A stretch of 64,000 bases of DNA from assembly GCA_039810585.1 (NCBI GenBank), contig JBDHXF010000007.1, positions 1 through 64,000 of the forward strand, written 5' to 3'. Both the position numbers and the translations under genes were made by a program. The stretch comes from JBBATK01 sp039810585 (GTDB lineage: Bacteria; Bacteroidota; Ignavibacteria; Kapaibacteriales; NICIL-2). Below, one piece after another: positions 43,397 to 51,697 of this stretch. The first letter of the stretch is position 1; each line of letters opens with the position of its first letter. A model generated the notes under the pieces. The model ran no database searches and was not told the DNA's origin. It was given only the letters and a program-made list of their open reading frames with translations.

Positions 43397-44434
43397 TTAT
43401 CGATGCAGAAATGGTGTGGAATTCGAACCGTGGATCTCGGCGTGACAACGAGTGCAATCGCCGGCTGAGGTTAACCCGGATACCGGCACACTTCCGTTGT
43501 ACTGCATTCCACTCACTCCGTGCATACCAATAGCTTCTTTAGCATGACAGCTCATACAAAGTGTCTTCGGATCGCGCGCCTTCAACATGTGAATCGCTCC
43601 TCCACCGTGTGGTTCGTGACAAGTCACACATCCCTTTTCATTCAATACGCCGCCGTGTTCGAAGGCAAATGGTCCGCGCTTGTCCTGGTGACACTGCACA
43701 CACACTTCTTTGCGATCTGCACGGAGTAACTTGCCTTCATCCGAACCATGAGGATTGTGACAGGTCGTGCACTCCATAATGCCTTCTTTCAAACGGTGGT
43801 GCGTAGTCTGTGAAAACTCCACCGCTTTGCTCTGGTGACATCCGATACACAAATCCGTTGACTTGCCACGAATGCTGGCTGCGATTCCACGTGCTGCCAT
43901 CTTCACCTGGTCGTCTTCCGCAGGGTGCATGTTGTGACAACTAATGCAACTCACTCCCGCAATGGTATGCTCACTCAAACTGGTGTGCGCGCGATCATCA
44001 GCCTTGCTGTGGCACGAGAGACACTTAGCGTTAATCTCTATTGGCGCAGACTTCTTGATTTTGGCTATGACCAATGTCGATGTGTCGTTCGAGTGTTCTG
44101 CTAAGTTGCCTTCGTGGCACGATCCACAAACCAGAGCATCATCCTTGCCGCCCAATACATGCCCGTGTGCTGTGCGCTGAAATGCTTGCACTGCTTTTTC
44201 ATGACAGTCGGTGCATGGTTGTCGGCCGTCTTCAGACACATGCGTCTGTAGTACGACTCCCGATTGCGTGAGCCCGGCTATGGATGCTCCGGACGATAAT
44301 TCCTTGCCCCCAGCGTTCTGCTGTTGTGTGCTCCCTGTTATACTTCCGGAAGCCCAAACAAACATCACGCAGATGTAGGCCAGCGCTGCTACGGCTATTC
44401 CCCTGAGCAGCCACTTTTGCGGTTGTGCGCGCAT
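43397..44434 (-). CDS. Periplasmic decaheme c-type cytochrome, MtrA/DmsE/PioA-like
   Basis: 345 residues. One hydrophobic N-terminal segment (GIAVAALAYICVMFVWAS) is a signal or anchor. Ten CXXCH heme sites follow: CTDCH, CGSCH, CLSCH, CISCH, CIGCH, CTTCH, CVQCH, CVTCH, CMSCH and CTRCH. Two five-heme halves with His partners are spaced as in MtrA. This family threads into an MtrB-type barrel to carry electrons across the outer membrane, in either direction depending on the organism. It is the first gene of a seven-gene operon. GGGAG precedes the ATG at 44434; a second ATG at 44458 with AAGGGAA is also possible. Confidence 0.93.
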   Translation of the reverse strand: MRAQPQKWLLRGIAVAALAYICVMFVWASGSITGSTQQQNAGGKELSSGASIAGLTQSGVVLQTHVSEDGRQPCTDCHEKAVQAFQRTAHGHVLGGKDDALVCGSCHEGNLAEHSNDTSTLVIAKIKKSAPIEINAKCLSCHSKADDRAHTSLSEHTIAGVSCISCHNMHPAEDDQVKMAARGIAASIRGKSTDLCIGCHQSKAVEFSQTTHHRLKEGIMECTTCHNPHGSDEGKLLRADRKEVCVQCHQDKRGPFAFEHGGVLNEKGCVTCHEPHGGGAIHMLKARDPKTLCMSCHAKEAIGMHGVSGMQYNGSVPVSGLTSAGDCTRCHAEIHGSNSTPFLHR

Positions 44435-44766
44435 ACCTTTCTCCCTAAACGTGAACATTTCCCTTGCGGGATTAATTTGGTGTCAACTCTTTAAAACCGC
44501 CCAATTCTTCGTTGCGACAGCAACTTTAATTCTGCCCTTAGAGATATTATTATCTCTAAAGTTCCGCGATGTCTAAGAACATCCGTACACCCGGAAAGTG
44601 CGCTATTACTGCAGAGAATTACTGTCGAATGCTATCCTGAATTCAGATTAGGGAGTTTAAGTGCTGAATATCCAATATTATTTCTTTAATGAACATCTTG
44701 TAATATTTATGCAACCTGTTTGTATGATTGCTGTTTATACAATCATTGTTGCAACAAATACTCAGC
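44435..44766. other. Promoter region of the decaheme operon and 3' region of the DUF58 gene
   Basis: 332 bp with no coding sequence seen. It contains the operator-like palindrome at 44538-44559. Beyond the DUF58 stop, ATGATTG and CAATCAT (minus strand, about 44722-44744) can form a weak AT-rich hairpin that might end the MoxR operon. Confidence 0.5.
44538..44559. promoter_or_regulatory. Operator-like palindrome upstream of the decaheme operon
   Basis: TTAGAGATA-N4-TATCTCTAA, a perfect 9-bp inverted repeat with a 4-bp spacer, 103 bp upstream of the decaheme start codon at 44434. It shares the AGATA-N4-TATCT core and spacer length with the site at 36557-36576. A dimeric regulator of unknown type is the likely ligand. 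Confidence 0.6.
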
Positions 44767-46125
44767 TTAGAGCACGCCCCGTGCTTTCAAATCGAGGTAG
44801 GTATTTATAGTATTGACACTTAGGTCCTTTGGAGCTGTATAAAAGGCGTAGATACCCTGCCGTTGCAGCTCGGCGACGATGAGTTTCTTCTCGTAGGCAA
44901 ATTTCTCGGCTATTGTGTGGACATAAATGTCTTCCAGACTGGACGCCGAGGAGCTCAAAACGGAGTTCAATTCAGTGTTTTGGAAGAGAACGACGCACAC
45001 AACGTGCGACTTCGCCATCATGGTCAAATAGGGTAATTGGCGCTTCAATGAGCTAAGCGTTTCAAAGTTCGTGTACACAAACAGGAGTGATCGCTGATGA
45101 ACAGAACGTCTAACGGTTGCTGCCAGCATTTCGAAGTTCGCCTCCAAAAAGGTGGTCTTCTGATTGTACAGCATTTCCATAATGGTTTGAAGTTGCATCC
45201 GCCCTTTTTCCGCTTTCAGCATGGAGGCAATCTGTTCACGAAAGGTTATCAAGCCAGCCTTGTCGTCTTTCAGCATGGCAATGTTGGACAGCACCAACGA
45301 GGTGTTAATGGCATAATCCAACAAACTCATTTGTTCAAACGGCATGAACATGGTACGCCCCATGTCGATGATCGAATACACCGGTTGCGACTTTTCGTCT
45401 TGGTACTGGTTCACCATTAAGTCGCTACGCCGTGCCGTTGCCTTCCAGTTTATCGATCGATACTCATCTCCGGCCACGTATTCTCGAATCTGCTCGAACT
45501 CTCTGGCTGCACCACGCCGACGAATCTTTTTGATCCCTACTTCTGATAGTCGATTCGTTGCTGCCAACAATTCGTAGCGTCTCATTTGCAAAAACGATGG
45601 ATACACAGGAACCGTGAGAGCCTCGCCGCAGCGGTCAATACGCTCTACCAAACCCAGCGTTGTTCGGCTTAACACATTGATGATTCCAAAATGATACTCC
45701 CCGCGCTCGGTTGGGCGAAGTTTGCTACGGAGACGCTTCCGCGACTTTGCATGAATACGCACCAAGGTCCCTTCCCCACGCTGCTGGAATTGCTCCGGCA
45801 GCTCGTCGATCACTTGGCAGTGCACAGTGAAGGGATAGTGATTAACGAGAACTATATCGATGATGTTGTCGTCGCCATTCGACAGGCGCTCCGCAACTTT
45901 TCGTTCGGCAAAAATTCCCCGACGAAGGAACAACCGAAGCCCATCGAGGAGTGCTAGCGCTACCAACACGACCAGCGTCACAATCGCAATAACCTGTATC
46001 CAAAGGAAGAAGAACGCTATGATGTAGAGCGACGCAATGCAGCCTGCCGCTACATAGAAACGCGGTCGAAATCGCAGGCCGGCAAAGAACGTCCTCACCT
46101 TCGTATAAACGGAAACGATGCTCAT
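44767..46125 (-). CDS. DUF58 domain protein of the MoxR cluster
   Basis: 452 residues. Two membrane helices near the N-terminus (residues 22-60) are followed by a cytosolic region with the DUF58 signature (GAAREFEQIREYVAGDEYRSINWKATARRSDLMVNQYQDEKSQPVY, shown in parts around residues 200-245), then a von Willebrand factor A-like fold. DUF58 proteins are the regular partners of MoxR ATPases. The gene follows moxR by 18 bp and is the last of a cluster that begins at the SpoIIM-like gene. Likely role: metal-dependent protein interaction in envelope or complex assembly. Confidence 0.9.
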   Translation of the reverse strand: MSIVSVYTKVRTFFAGLRFRPRFYVAAGCIASLYIIAFFFLWIQVIAIVTLVVLVALALLDGLRLFLRRGIFAERKVAERLSNGDDNIIDIVLVNHYPFTVHCQVIDELPEQFQQRGEGTLVRIHAKSRKRLRSKLRPTERGEYHFGIINVLSRTTLGLVERIDRCGEALTVPVYPSFLQMRRYELLAATNRLSEVGIKKIRRRGAAREFEQIREYVAGDEYRSINWKATARRSDLMVNQYQDEKSQPVYSIIDMGRTMFMPFEQMSLLDYAINTSLVLSNIAMLKDDKAGLITFREQIASMLKAEKGRMQLQTIMEMLYNQKTTFLEANFEMLAATVRRSVHQRSLLFVYTNFETLSSLKRQLPYLTMMAKSHVVCVVLFQNTELNSVLSSSASSLEDIYVHTIAEKFAYEKKLIVAELQRQGIYAFYTAPKDLSVNTINTYLDLKARGVL

Positions 46126-46143
46126 GATTGAATATATTCCGGT

Positions 46144-47109
46144 TTAGCGAGGAACGTCGGTGTTCTCGACAATCTCGCGAATAACATCATCCGTCTTTGC
46201 CCCTTCCATTTCTCGCTCCGGTGTGAGCTGAATACGATGGCGCAGCACCGGTGCCACCACCACTCGAATGTGATCCGGGCTCACAAAATCCACTCCGTTC
46301 ATCGCAGCGATCGCTTTTGCTGCCTTCACAATTCCAATGGATGCCCGCGGTGAGGCACCTAGATAGAGCGATGCATTACCGCGCGTTGCATGAACGAGCC
46401 GAGCAATGTACTCCACAATTTTTGGCTCGACATGCACCGAGCTTACGATCGCTCTCACTTTTTGTAACTGATCGGCAGTTGCCACAGCCTTTACCTGTTC
46501 CAAGGTATCTGTTACAGAGTGCTGATGATGCTGGATGATAATGCGACTCTCTTCCTCGAGACTGGGATAGCTTATTTCCAACTTGAACAGAAAGCGATCC
46601 AATTGCGCTTCAGGAAGTCGATAGGTTCCCTCGTGCTCAACCGGGTTCTGAGTCGCAATAACGAAGAACGGTGGATCTAAAGCTCGACGTTGTCCGTCGA
46701 CGGTGATCTGTCGCTCCTCCATCACCTCCAGAAGCGCAGCCTGTGTTTTGGCGGGCGATCGATTGATTTCATCCACCAGGACTACGTTGCTGAAAATCGG
46801 ACCCGTTTTGAAATGAAACTCCGTTGTCTTGGGATTAAACACCATTGTTCCGATGATGTCCGACGGCATTAAGTCCGGTGTAAACTGGATACGCGAAAAC
46901 CCCAGTGCCAGGCTTCGCGCCAGAGCTTTTGCGCTCAATGTTTTGGCTACTCCGGGCACACCCTCGAGCAGCACGTGGCCATCGCTTAGCAGCGCCGCCA
47001 AATACAAATCGCTTAACTCTGCTTGACCGACAATCACCCTGGCAAGCTCAGCCCGTATCGCATCACCAAACGCCTTCACCGGTTCTAAGTCTATTCTAGT
47101 CTCCAGCAT
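46144..47109 (-). CDS. MoxR family AAA+ ATPase
   Basis: A 321-residue chaperone-like ATPase. Walker A is GVPGVAKT near residue 52 (the MoxR form, Val where others have Gly). Walker B is VLVDEIN, followed by RSPAKTQAALLEVMEERQ, the sensor ATQNP, and the arginine-finger region EAQLDRF. The C-terminal lid contains GASPRASIGIVKAAKA. MoxR ATPases act with vWA-domain partners such as the DUF58 protein encoded 18 bp downstream to mature complexes. GAGGG precedes the ATG at 47109; the longer frame from 47160 has no such site. Confidence 0.93.
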   Translation of the reverse strand: MLETRIDLEPVKAFGDAIRAELARVIVGQAELSDLYLAALLSDGHVLLEGVPGVAKTLSAKALARSLALGFSRIQFTPDLMPSDIIGTMVFNPKTTEFHFKTGPIFSNVVLVDEINRSPAKTQAALLEVMEERQITVDGQRRALDPPFFVIATQNPVEHEGTYRLPEAQLDRFLFKLEISYPSLEEESRIIIQHHQHSVTDTLEQVKAVATADQLQKVRAIVSSVHVEPKIVEYIARLVHATRGNASLYLGASPRASIGIVKAAKAIAAMNGVDFVSPDHIRVVVAPVLRHRIQLTPEREMEGAKTDDVIREIVENTDVPR

Positions 47110-47269
47110 AGTACCCTCTACGTGTTCTGTAAAATATTCTGTGTTGTTTTCTGTCTGCACTACTCATCAATCGACTCAGCAGCTCCAACATCCGTTGCGA
47201 CTCGCCACTGCCGGTTCAGGTGATCAATACTTTTGTCACTTCCATGCCTTCACAGCGAATCGATTGGGA

Positions 47270-47312
47270 GAATTATTATACGCAAGCGCTACGCGCTTGC
47301 GTATAATAATTC
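47270..47312. repeat. Perfect 20-bp-arm hairpin with TAC loop (second copy type)
   Basis: Arms at 47270-47289 and 47293-47312 are perfect reverse complements around TAC. The centre is CGCTACGCG, as at 28899-28941, and both are followed by a CCCTGAT stretch. It starts 9 bp after the DUF4350 stop, between that gene and moxR. Confidence 0.75.
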
Positions 47313-47320
47313 CCTGATGA

Positions 47321-48487
47321 TCATTTCTGAAGTCCCGACTTAAACTCATGGATATACTCGTACACCAAGCGCACATCGCTATCTTCAGGATGCGTCTTTG
47401 CCGACAAGGTCTGAAGATTTGCAAAGAGTGACCGTACCTCGTCGAGTGGTTTTTGTGCTTTGGCGGCCACAGTCTCCGCACTGGCACGACTTAACGAAAC
47501 ATCTCGGAGGTAGAACGTTGAGCGGAGATAATCCTGAAAGTGCACAATCATCTTTTCAATTATGGAACGCGAATCTCGGTGTTCATAGTAGAGACGACCT
47601 ACCGTTTGCACAAAATCTACGGTCGTATTCTTTAGCGGCTCCCGCACCCGCATAGCTCGCGTAATGCGTTTGCGATGGAAGAGAATGAAAAGAACAACGA
47701 TGGACAAAATGAGGTAGTACGCTGTTCGTAACCGTGCATCACGAAAGACCATGCGGTAGTATGATTCTTGATCACGATGACCAATCTTGAAATACTCGTC
47801 CCACACAATTGTCCGCTGTGGAAGCAGCGAGAGTGCAGAAAACGCGTAGCGACGTGTACTCTCCTCACTGATGAGATAATTCGAAAACGCATAGGGATTG
47901 CAATGTAAGTACACCCAACCACCACCTACTGCAATACGAAGGTAGTTCACCGTGTTGTGGTCTCGATAACCAAGAACGGAGGCCTTGCAGCCATCGTCCG
48001 GAACGAAATAGCGGTAAAATTCTCCTCGTGAGACTACCATGCTATCGGCTCGAAGATTGGCCGCTGTCAAACCGATATGGATACTGTCGGCGGTTGTCCA
48101 CGTGGATTTCACTTTCAAATGCAAACTATCCAGCACCATCGGTGCGATGTCGTTTGAGGAAATAAACACCGTACCGCCGTCATCGGCAAAACCGAGAAGC
48201 GTGTTCCACGATTGTAGATCAGGTTCAAATTTTTCACTAATGCTCAGGTACACTTCAGAGTTCTTGAAGTTGTGTTCGTAGGGAGTATTGCTTTCTGTAT
48301 GGATAGTTTGGCCGGGAAAAATCTCATCGAAGCATCCATACAACAAGGTGCATCCATAGGGAATGGGGTCGGCCTTACTGTATGATGGTGTCCAGTCAAT
48401 GGGCGTGGGCGTGAGCATGCCGGCACTGACAACAATCAGGATTGCCAAGAGAATGGAGAGCGTAGTCCACATCACTGCTTTCCTCAT
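47321..48487 (-). CDS. DUF4350 domain membrane protein of the MoxR cluster
   Basis: 388 residues. An N-terminal helix (TTLSILLAILIVVSAGMLT), a periplasmic DUF4350 domain (SKADPIPYGCTLLYGCFDEIFPG, then DDGGTVFISSND) and a second helix near residue 262 (AYYLILSIVVLFILF) are seen. A cytosolic coiled region forms the C-terminus. Its function is unknown; it accompanies MoxR/DUF58/DUF4129 genes in many bacteria. The start overlaps the DUF4129 stop by ATGA. Confidence 0.85.
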   Translation of the reverse strand: MRKAVMWTTLSILLAILIVVSAGMLTPTPIDWTPSYSKADPIPYGCTLLYGCFDEIFPGQTIHTESNTPYEHNFKNSEVYLSISEKFEPDLQSWNTLLGFADDGGTVFISSNDIAPMVLDSLHLKVKSTWTTADSIHIGLTAANLRADSMVVSRGEFYRYFVPDDGCKASVLGYRDHNTVNYLRIAVGGGWVYLHCNPYAFSNYLISEESTRRYAFSALSLLPQRTIVWDEYFKIGHRDQESYYRMVFRDARLRTAYYLILSIVVLFILFHRKRITRAMRVREPLKNTTVDFVQTVGRLYYEHRDSRSIIEKMIVHFQDYLRSTFYLRDVSLSRASAETVAAKAQKPLDEVRSLFANLQTLSAKTHPEDSDVRLVYEYIHEFKSGLQK

Positions 48488-49443
48488 CGTGCCACCTTCT
48501 GCATGCTGAGGGAAGTTGTCTGCGATCTCATCTCACGAAAACGATCGAACTCCGATTGTAACGCAAAGTACTCAGCTTCCGATAGTGTGTTTTCGCCATA
48601 CCAAACCCACTCATACACTGCAGCCAGTCGCCCGAAAATATCTCGTCCTTTCGCTTGGGAAAGTTCGCGGACATAGTGGGTATTTGTCTTCGATGCATCC
48701 AGATGAATGTGTTCTTCCGTATCCAAAGCTCGAAGCTCTGCCAGGAAGCTAAAACGCAGTGCTCGACGAAAGTCACGCGCGTCCAAGGCCTCTCGAATCC
48801 GTTGTCGTAAATCTTCTTCCGCTAGTTCTTCGTCTGTAACAAGGACGTTGGCAAGTACTGCCTGCGACGACCGCGATAGAATGCCACCGGACGCTCGGCT
48901 CGTCCAAAACCACAGTAAGAGCACGATAGTAATAATGATGGAAGCATAGATCACGAATTTCAAAACGAGATTACCACTTTGGTAATCGAATCGGGGGAAG
49001 AGCCGTTCGCTAATCCATTGCATAACTCTATGCCACCAATTGCTATGCTTCACCAATCGGTGCCGACCGAAATCGTAATCATGCTCCTGCAGTAGATACG
49101 TCAGTCGTTGATCCGAGGGCTGACGTCTGAGCTGTGTTGTACTGTCGACCGTAAACGATGTGGAATCAACCGCACGTTTCTCAACGCTGTCGCCCGGCAT
49201 CACGTAGCTCGATTGATCCGGACTAAAAGGCGCCGGGATGGGAGCCTGATCTGCATCGGCACGCAATGATGCCGAAGACCACAGGAATGCCATAACAAGC
49301 ACCAGTACGAAAGGCATCGAAGCACATCGCTCAGCTCGGTGCCGCACGAACTGCAGGAGTGATACGAAGGAGCCGGCGAATGCAAACCTCACTCGAGTTG
49401 AATCGGCGCTGTGTTCAATTGTTATGGATATCTCTTTTGTCAC
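48484..49443 (-). CDS. DUF4129 domain membrane protein of the MoxR cluster
   Basis: 319 residues. A possible signal or first helix at residues 43-62 (MPFVLVLVMAFLWSSASL), a periplasmic stretch, a strong helix near 160-182 (VIYASIIITIVLLLWFW) and a C-terminal cytosolic DUF4129 domain (IREALDARDFRRALRFSFLAELRAL, then TNTHYVREL, then VYEWVWYG). Role unknown, tied by context to the MoxR system. It starts with GTG at 49443, overlapping the previous stop (GTGA), and overlaps the DUF4350 start. Confidence 0.82.
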   Translation of the reverse strand: MTKEISITIEHSADSTRVRFAFAGSFVSLLQFVRHRAERCASMPFVLVLVMAFLWSSASLRADADQAPIPAPFSPDQSSYVMPGDSVEKRAVDSTSFTVDSTTQLRRQPSDQRLTYLLQEHDYDFGRHRLVKHSNWWHRVMQWISERLFPRFDYQSGNLVLKFVIYASIIITIVLLLWFWTSRASGGILSRSSQAVLANVLVTDEELAEEDLRQRIREALDARDFRRALRFSFLAELRALDTEEHIHLDASKTNTHYVRELSQAKGRDIFGRLAAVYEWVWYGENTLSEAEYFALQSEFDRFREMRSQTTSLSMQKVAR

Positions 49444-50588
49444 CCAGCCTGCTCTCCAGTGGTAGCATCAGAATTGTCTTGGACGTCCGCGGCTCCGTCC
49501 GCCGCCTTTGGTTCATCAAGCCCTGGGTGCGAATCCGTAGCAGCCGCAGCATCGACATCACCGGCATCCGAAGCCTGAGCATCAGGTTTCCCTCCTACTG
49601 CTGAGTCGAGGGTAGATGCGTCCGCTCTCGGATCAGAAACCGGCGTTTCCGGTGCGGGCGGGATAAGACGCATCATACGCATCATTAAACCGGAACCTTC
49701 CGTGCGTTCGACAATGGAGGCGTAGAGCAGACAGTTTACAATGGTTGGAACGGACCATATAAAGAGCAAGGCAAAGACAAGGAACAGAGAATACACGGCG
49801 ACAGAAAGCGTGACAAAGACTTTACTGTCGGTGATGAACGACAACATGTGGGTGGGATCAACCAGCTTCATAATAAGCATGTACAGCAACACCGGGTGGA
49901 CTAAGGGTGCGGTCATCATACAGTAGAGAATCAGTATGGCCATAATATTTAAGCCAAAGGTCAGACCTATTGAACGCCTCACCAACGAAATGGAGCGCGT
50001 CACGCAATTGTATACGGAACGCTGCTCCATAATCAAGACCGGATAGGAAAGACTCAGCAGAAACGTCGCCGCCAATTGCAGTACGATGCGAGCAATGGTA
50101 ACGAAAGCCAAGACGACGAATTGAGACGATCCTCCCCCTATCATTAAGAAATTAAACGGCAGCATGATCATGGACACACCCATCATCACCGCAAGCTGTA
50201 AGATGTATAGTCCTGTAACTTTCCAAAAGAGTCCGCGAGCTTCACGGCGCAAATCCGCGGGTCCAAAGTCTTGCCCTAAGGCAACGCATCGAATAAGAGC
50301 GTAGTATATACTAGCCGTCAGTGCGGACGCTATGAGCATGAGTACGATGCTCGCTAATACTGCCAGAATGGTAAAAATGATAACACCGGCAGAGTCGGTA
50401 TCCTCAAAATTGAGATCGGGAACAAAGAGTACGATGGAGACGACAAGCGAAACGATGAACGCAACAATTGGCATCACCATTTGAAGCAAAGCCATACCAA
50501 CTGTTCGCCAGTGTAAACGAAGCAGTTCAAATGAGGCATTTAAAATCTCACCAAAACCACGAATTCTTCTAATACGAAAAGTACTCAT
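49440..50588 (-). CDS. Multi-span membrane protein of the MoxR cluster
   Basis: 382 residues with about six membrane helices (for example IVAFIVSLVVSIVLFV, AGVIIFTILAVLASIVLMLIAS, ILQLAVMMGVSMIMLPF, NIMAILILYCMM). A long acidic, Ala- and Asp-rich cytosolic tail follows (residues 320-382, SDPRADAST, DAGDVDAAAATD). It resembles the membrane domain of glycerophosphodiester phosphodiesterase-type helical proteins found beside SpoIIM/RDD genes; no catalytic domain is present. The ATG at 50588 overlaps the SpoIIM-like stop (ATGA) and has GGAGG upstream. Confidence 0.8.
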   Translation of the reverse strand: MSTFRIRRIRGFGEILNASFELLRLHWRTVGMALLQMVMPIVAFIVSLVVSIVLFVPDLNFEDTDSAGVIIFTILAVLASIVLMLIASALTASIYYALIRCVALGQDFGPADLRREARGLFWKVTGLYILQLAVMMGVSMIMLPFNFLMIGGGSSQFVVLAFVTIARIVLQLAATFLLSLSYPVLIMEQRSVYNCVTRSISLVRRSIGLTFGLNIMAILILYCMMTAPLVHPVLLYMLIMKLVDPTHMLSFITDSKVFVTLSVAVYSLFLVFALLFIWSVPTIVNCLLYASIVERTEGSGLMMRMMRLIPPAPETPVSDPRADASTLDSAVGGKPDAQASDAGDVDAAAATDSHPGLDEPKAADGAADVQDNSDATTGEQAG

Positions 50589-51589
50589 AGCCCAGATACC
50601 TCCGCTGCTTGTACAACACTGTCTTTCGCGGTCGTCATCCCCTTCTCGACGGCGATGGGATACACGATGTAGTACCACACCACAAACATGAGCGACAGAC
50701 AGATAATTACCCAACTCAGACCCGGCAGAATATTACTAAACCGTGTGACAAACGATTCCAATATGGCCGCAGCGATGATTTGCGGGAATAATCCGATCAT
50801 TAATCGCATGCCCTCGGTTGCACCACGTCGAAAGGACTCACGACGCGTGTAGCTCTTCGGAAACAAAATACTCGCTCCCACGAGCAGGCCGGCCGCTCCT
50901 TCTACAATGAGTCCGGATATTTCGAGAGTTCCGTGTAACCATATCCCTCGAACTGACTCGGTTGCTACTCCGTACTTGAAAAACATCGTCTGAAAGACGC
51001 CTAACATCACTCCGTTTTGAAAGAGTACGTAGAGCGTTCCAAGACCTAAGGTGGCGCCAAACACAAAGGTGCGCAGAGCAACCATGACATTATTCAACGC
51101 AATTCTCATGAACATATCCATGCCATCACCACTCTTGTAAATACCCATGGCATCGCCGGATTTAATGTTCTCCTCTGTCGTATTCACATAGCCGTCTCCA
51201 AGAACCAAGCGTGCAAACCGTTCATCATAGTTCACGCTCAGTACCCCGATTCCCGTAAAGAACAACACAATACTCAAGGAAAGAAGGAGCATGCGATGCG
51301 CACGACGAATGGCTAAGGGATAATCTACTACCCAGAATTGCCAGAGGCGGGAGAGGCGTTCACTCTTATTTCGATACAAGCGGCGATGCACCTCGGCGCT
51401 CATGGCGTTGAGGTACGAGGTTGTGCTACTCTGAGGGTAGAAGGTTTGGGCGTAGGACAAATCGTCCGTCACTTCGACAAAAAGGTCACAGAGTCGGTTT
51501 GGATCGTTATTCCGCTCCCCATCCTTCACCAAGGATTCAAACTCTTTCCATTTCGCCGCATTTTTACCGAGAAAGCGTACTTCGCGCAT
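50585..51589 (-). CDS. SpoIIM (stage II sporulation protein M)-like membrane protein
   Basis: 334 residues. A cytosolic N-terminal domain (WKEFESLVKDGERNN, DLSYAQTFYPQS) is followed by five or six helices with the SpoIIM/DUF95 signatures (NNVMVALRTFVFGATLGLGTLYVLFQNGVMLG, and HGTLEISGLIVEGAAGLLVG). The family is widespread in non-sporulating bacteria within this cluster, where its role is unknown; a transport or lipid-handling function has been suggested. It is the first gene of the minus-strand cluster and is divergent from the RDD gene. Confidence 0.9.
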   Translation of the reverse strand: MREVRFLGKNAAKWKEFESLVKDGERNNDPNRLCDLFVEVTDDLSYAQTFYPQSSTTSYLNAMSAEVHRRLYRNKSERLSRLWQFWVVDYPLAIRRAHRMLLLSLSIVLFFTGIGVLSVNYDERFARLVLGDGYVNTTEENIKSGDAMGIYKSGDGMDMFMRIALNNVMVALRTFVFGATLGLGTLYVLFQNGVMLGVFQTMFFKYGVATESVRGIWLHGTLEISGLIVEGAAGLLVGASILFPKSYTRRESFRRGATEGMRLMIGLFPQIIAAAILESFVTRFSNILPGLSWVIICLSLMFVVWYYIVYPIAVEKGMTTAKDSVVQAAEVSGL

Positions 51590-51697
51590 ACATCTCCGTT
51601 GTCGGTGCAGTGGGAAATGCTAATTTGGTTTACAACATTCCCGATACGCCACCATGCTGTGGCCGTCCCCTGACCGAAAATACATACTGGGATTCTC

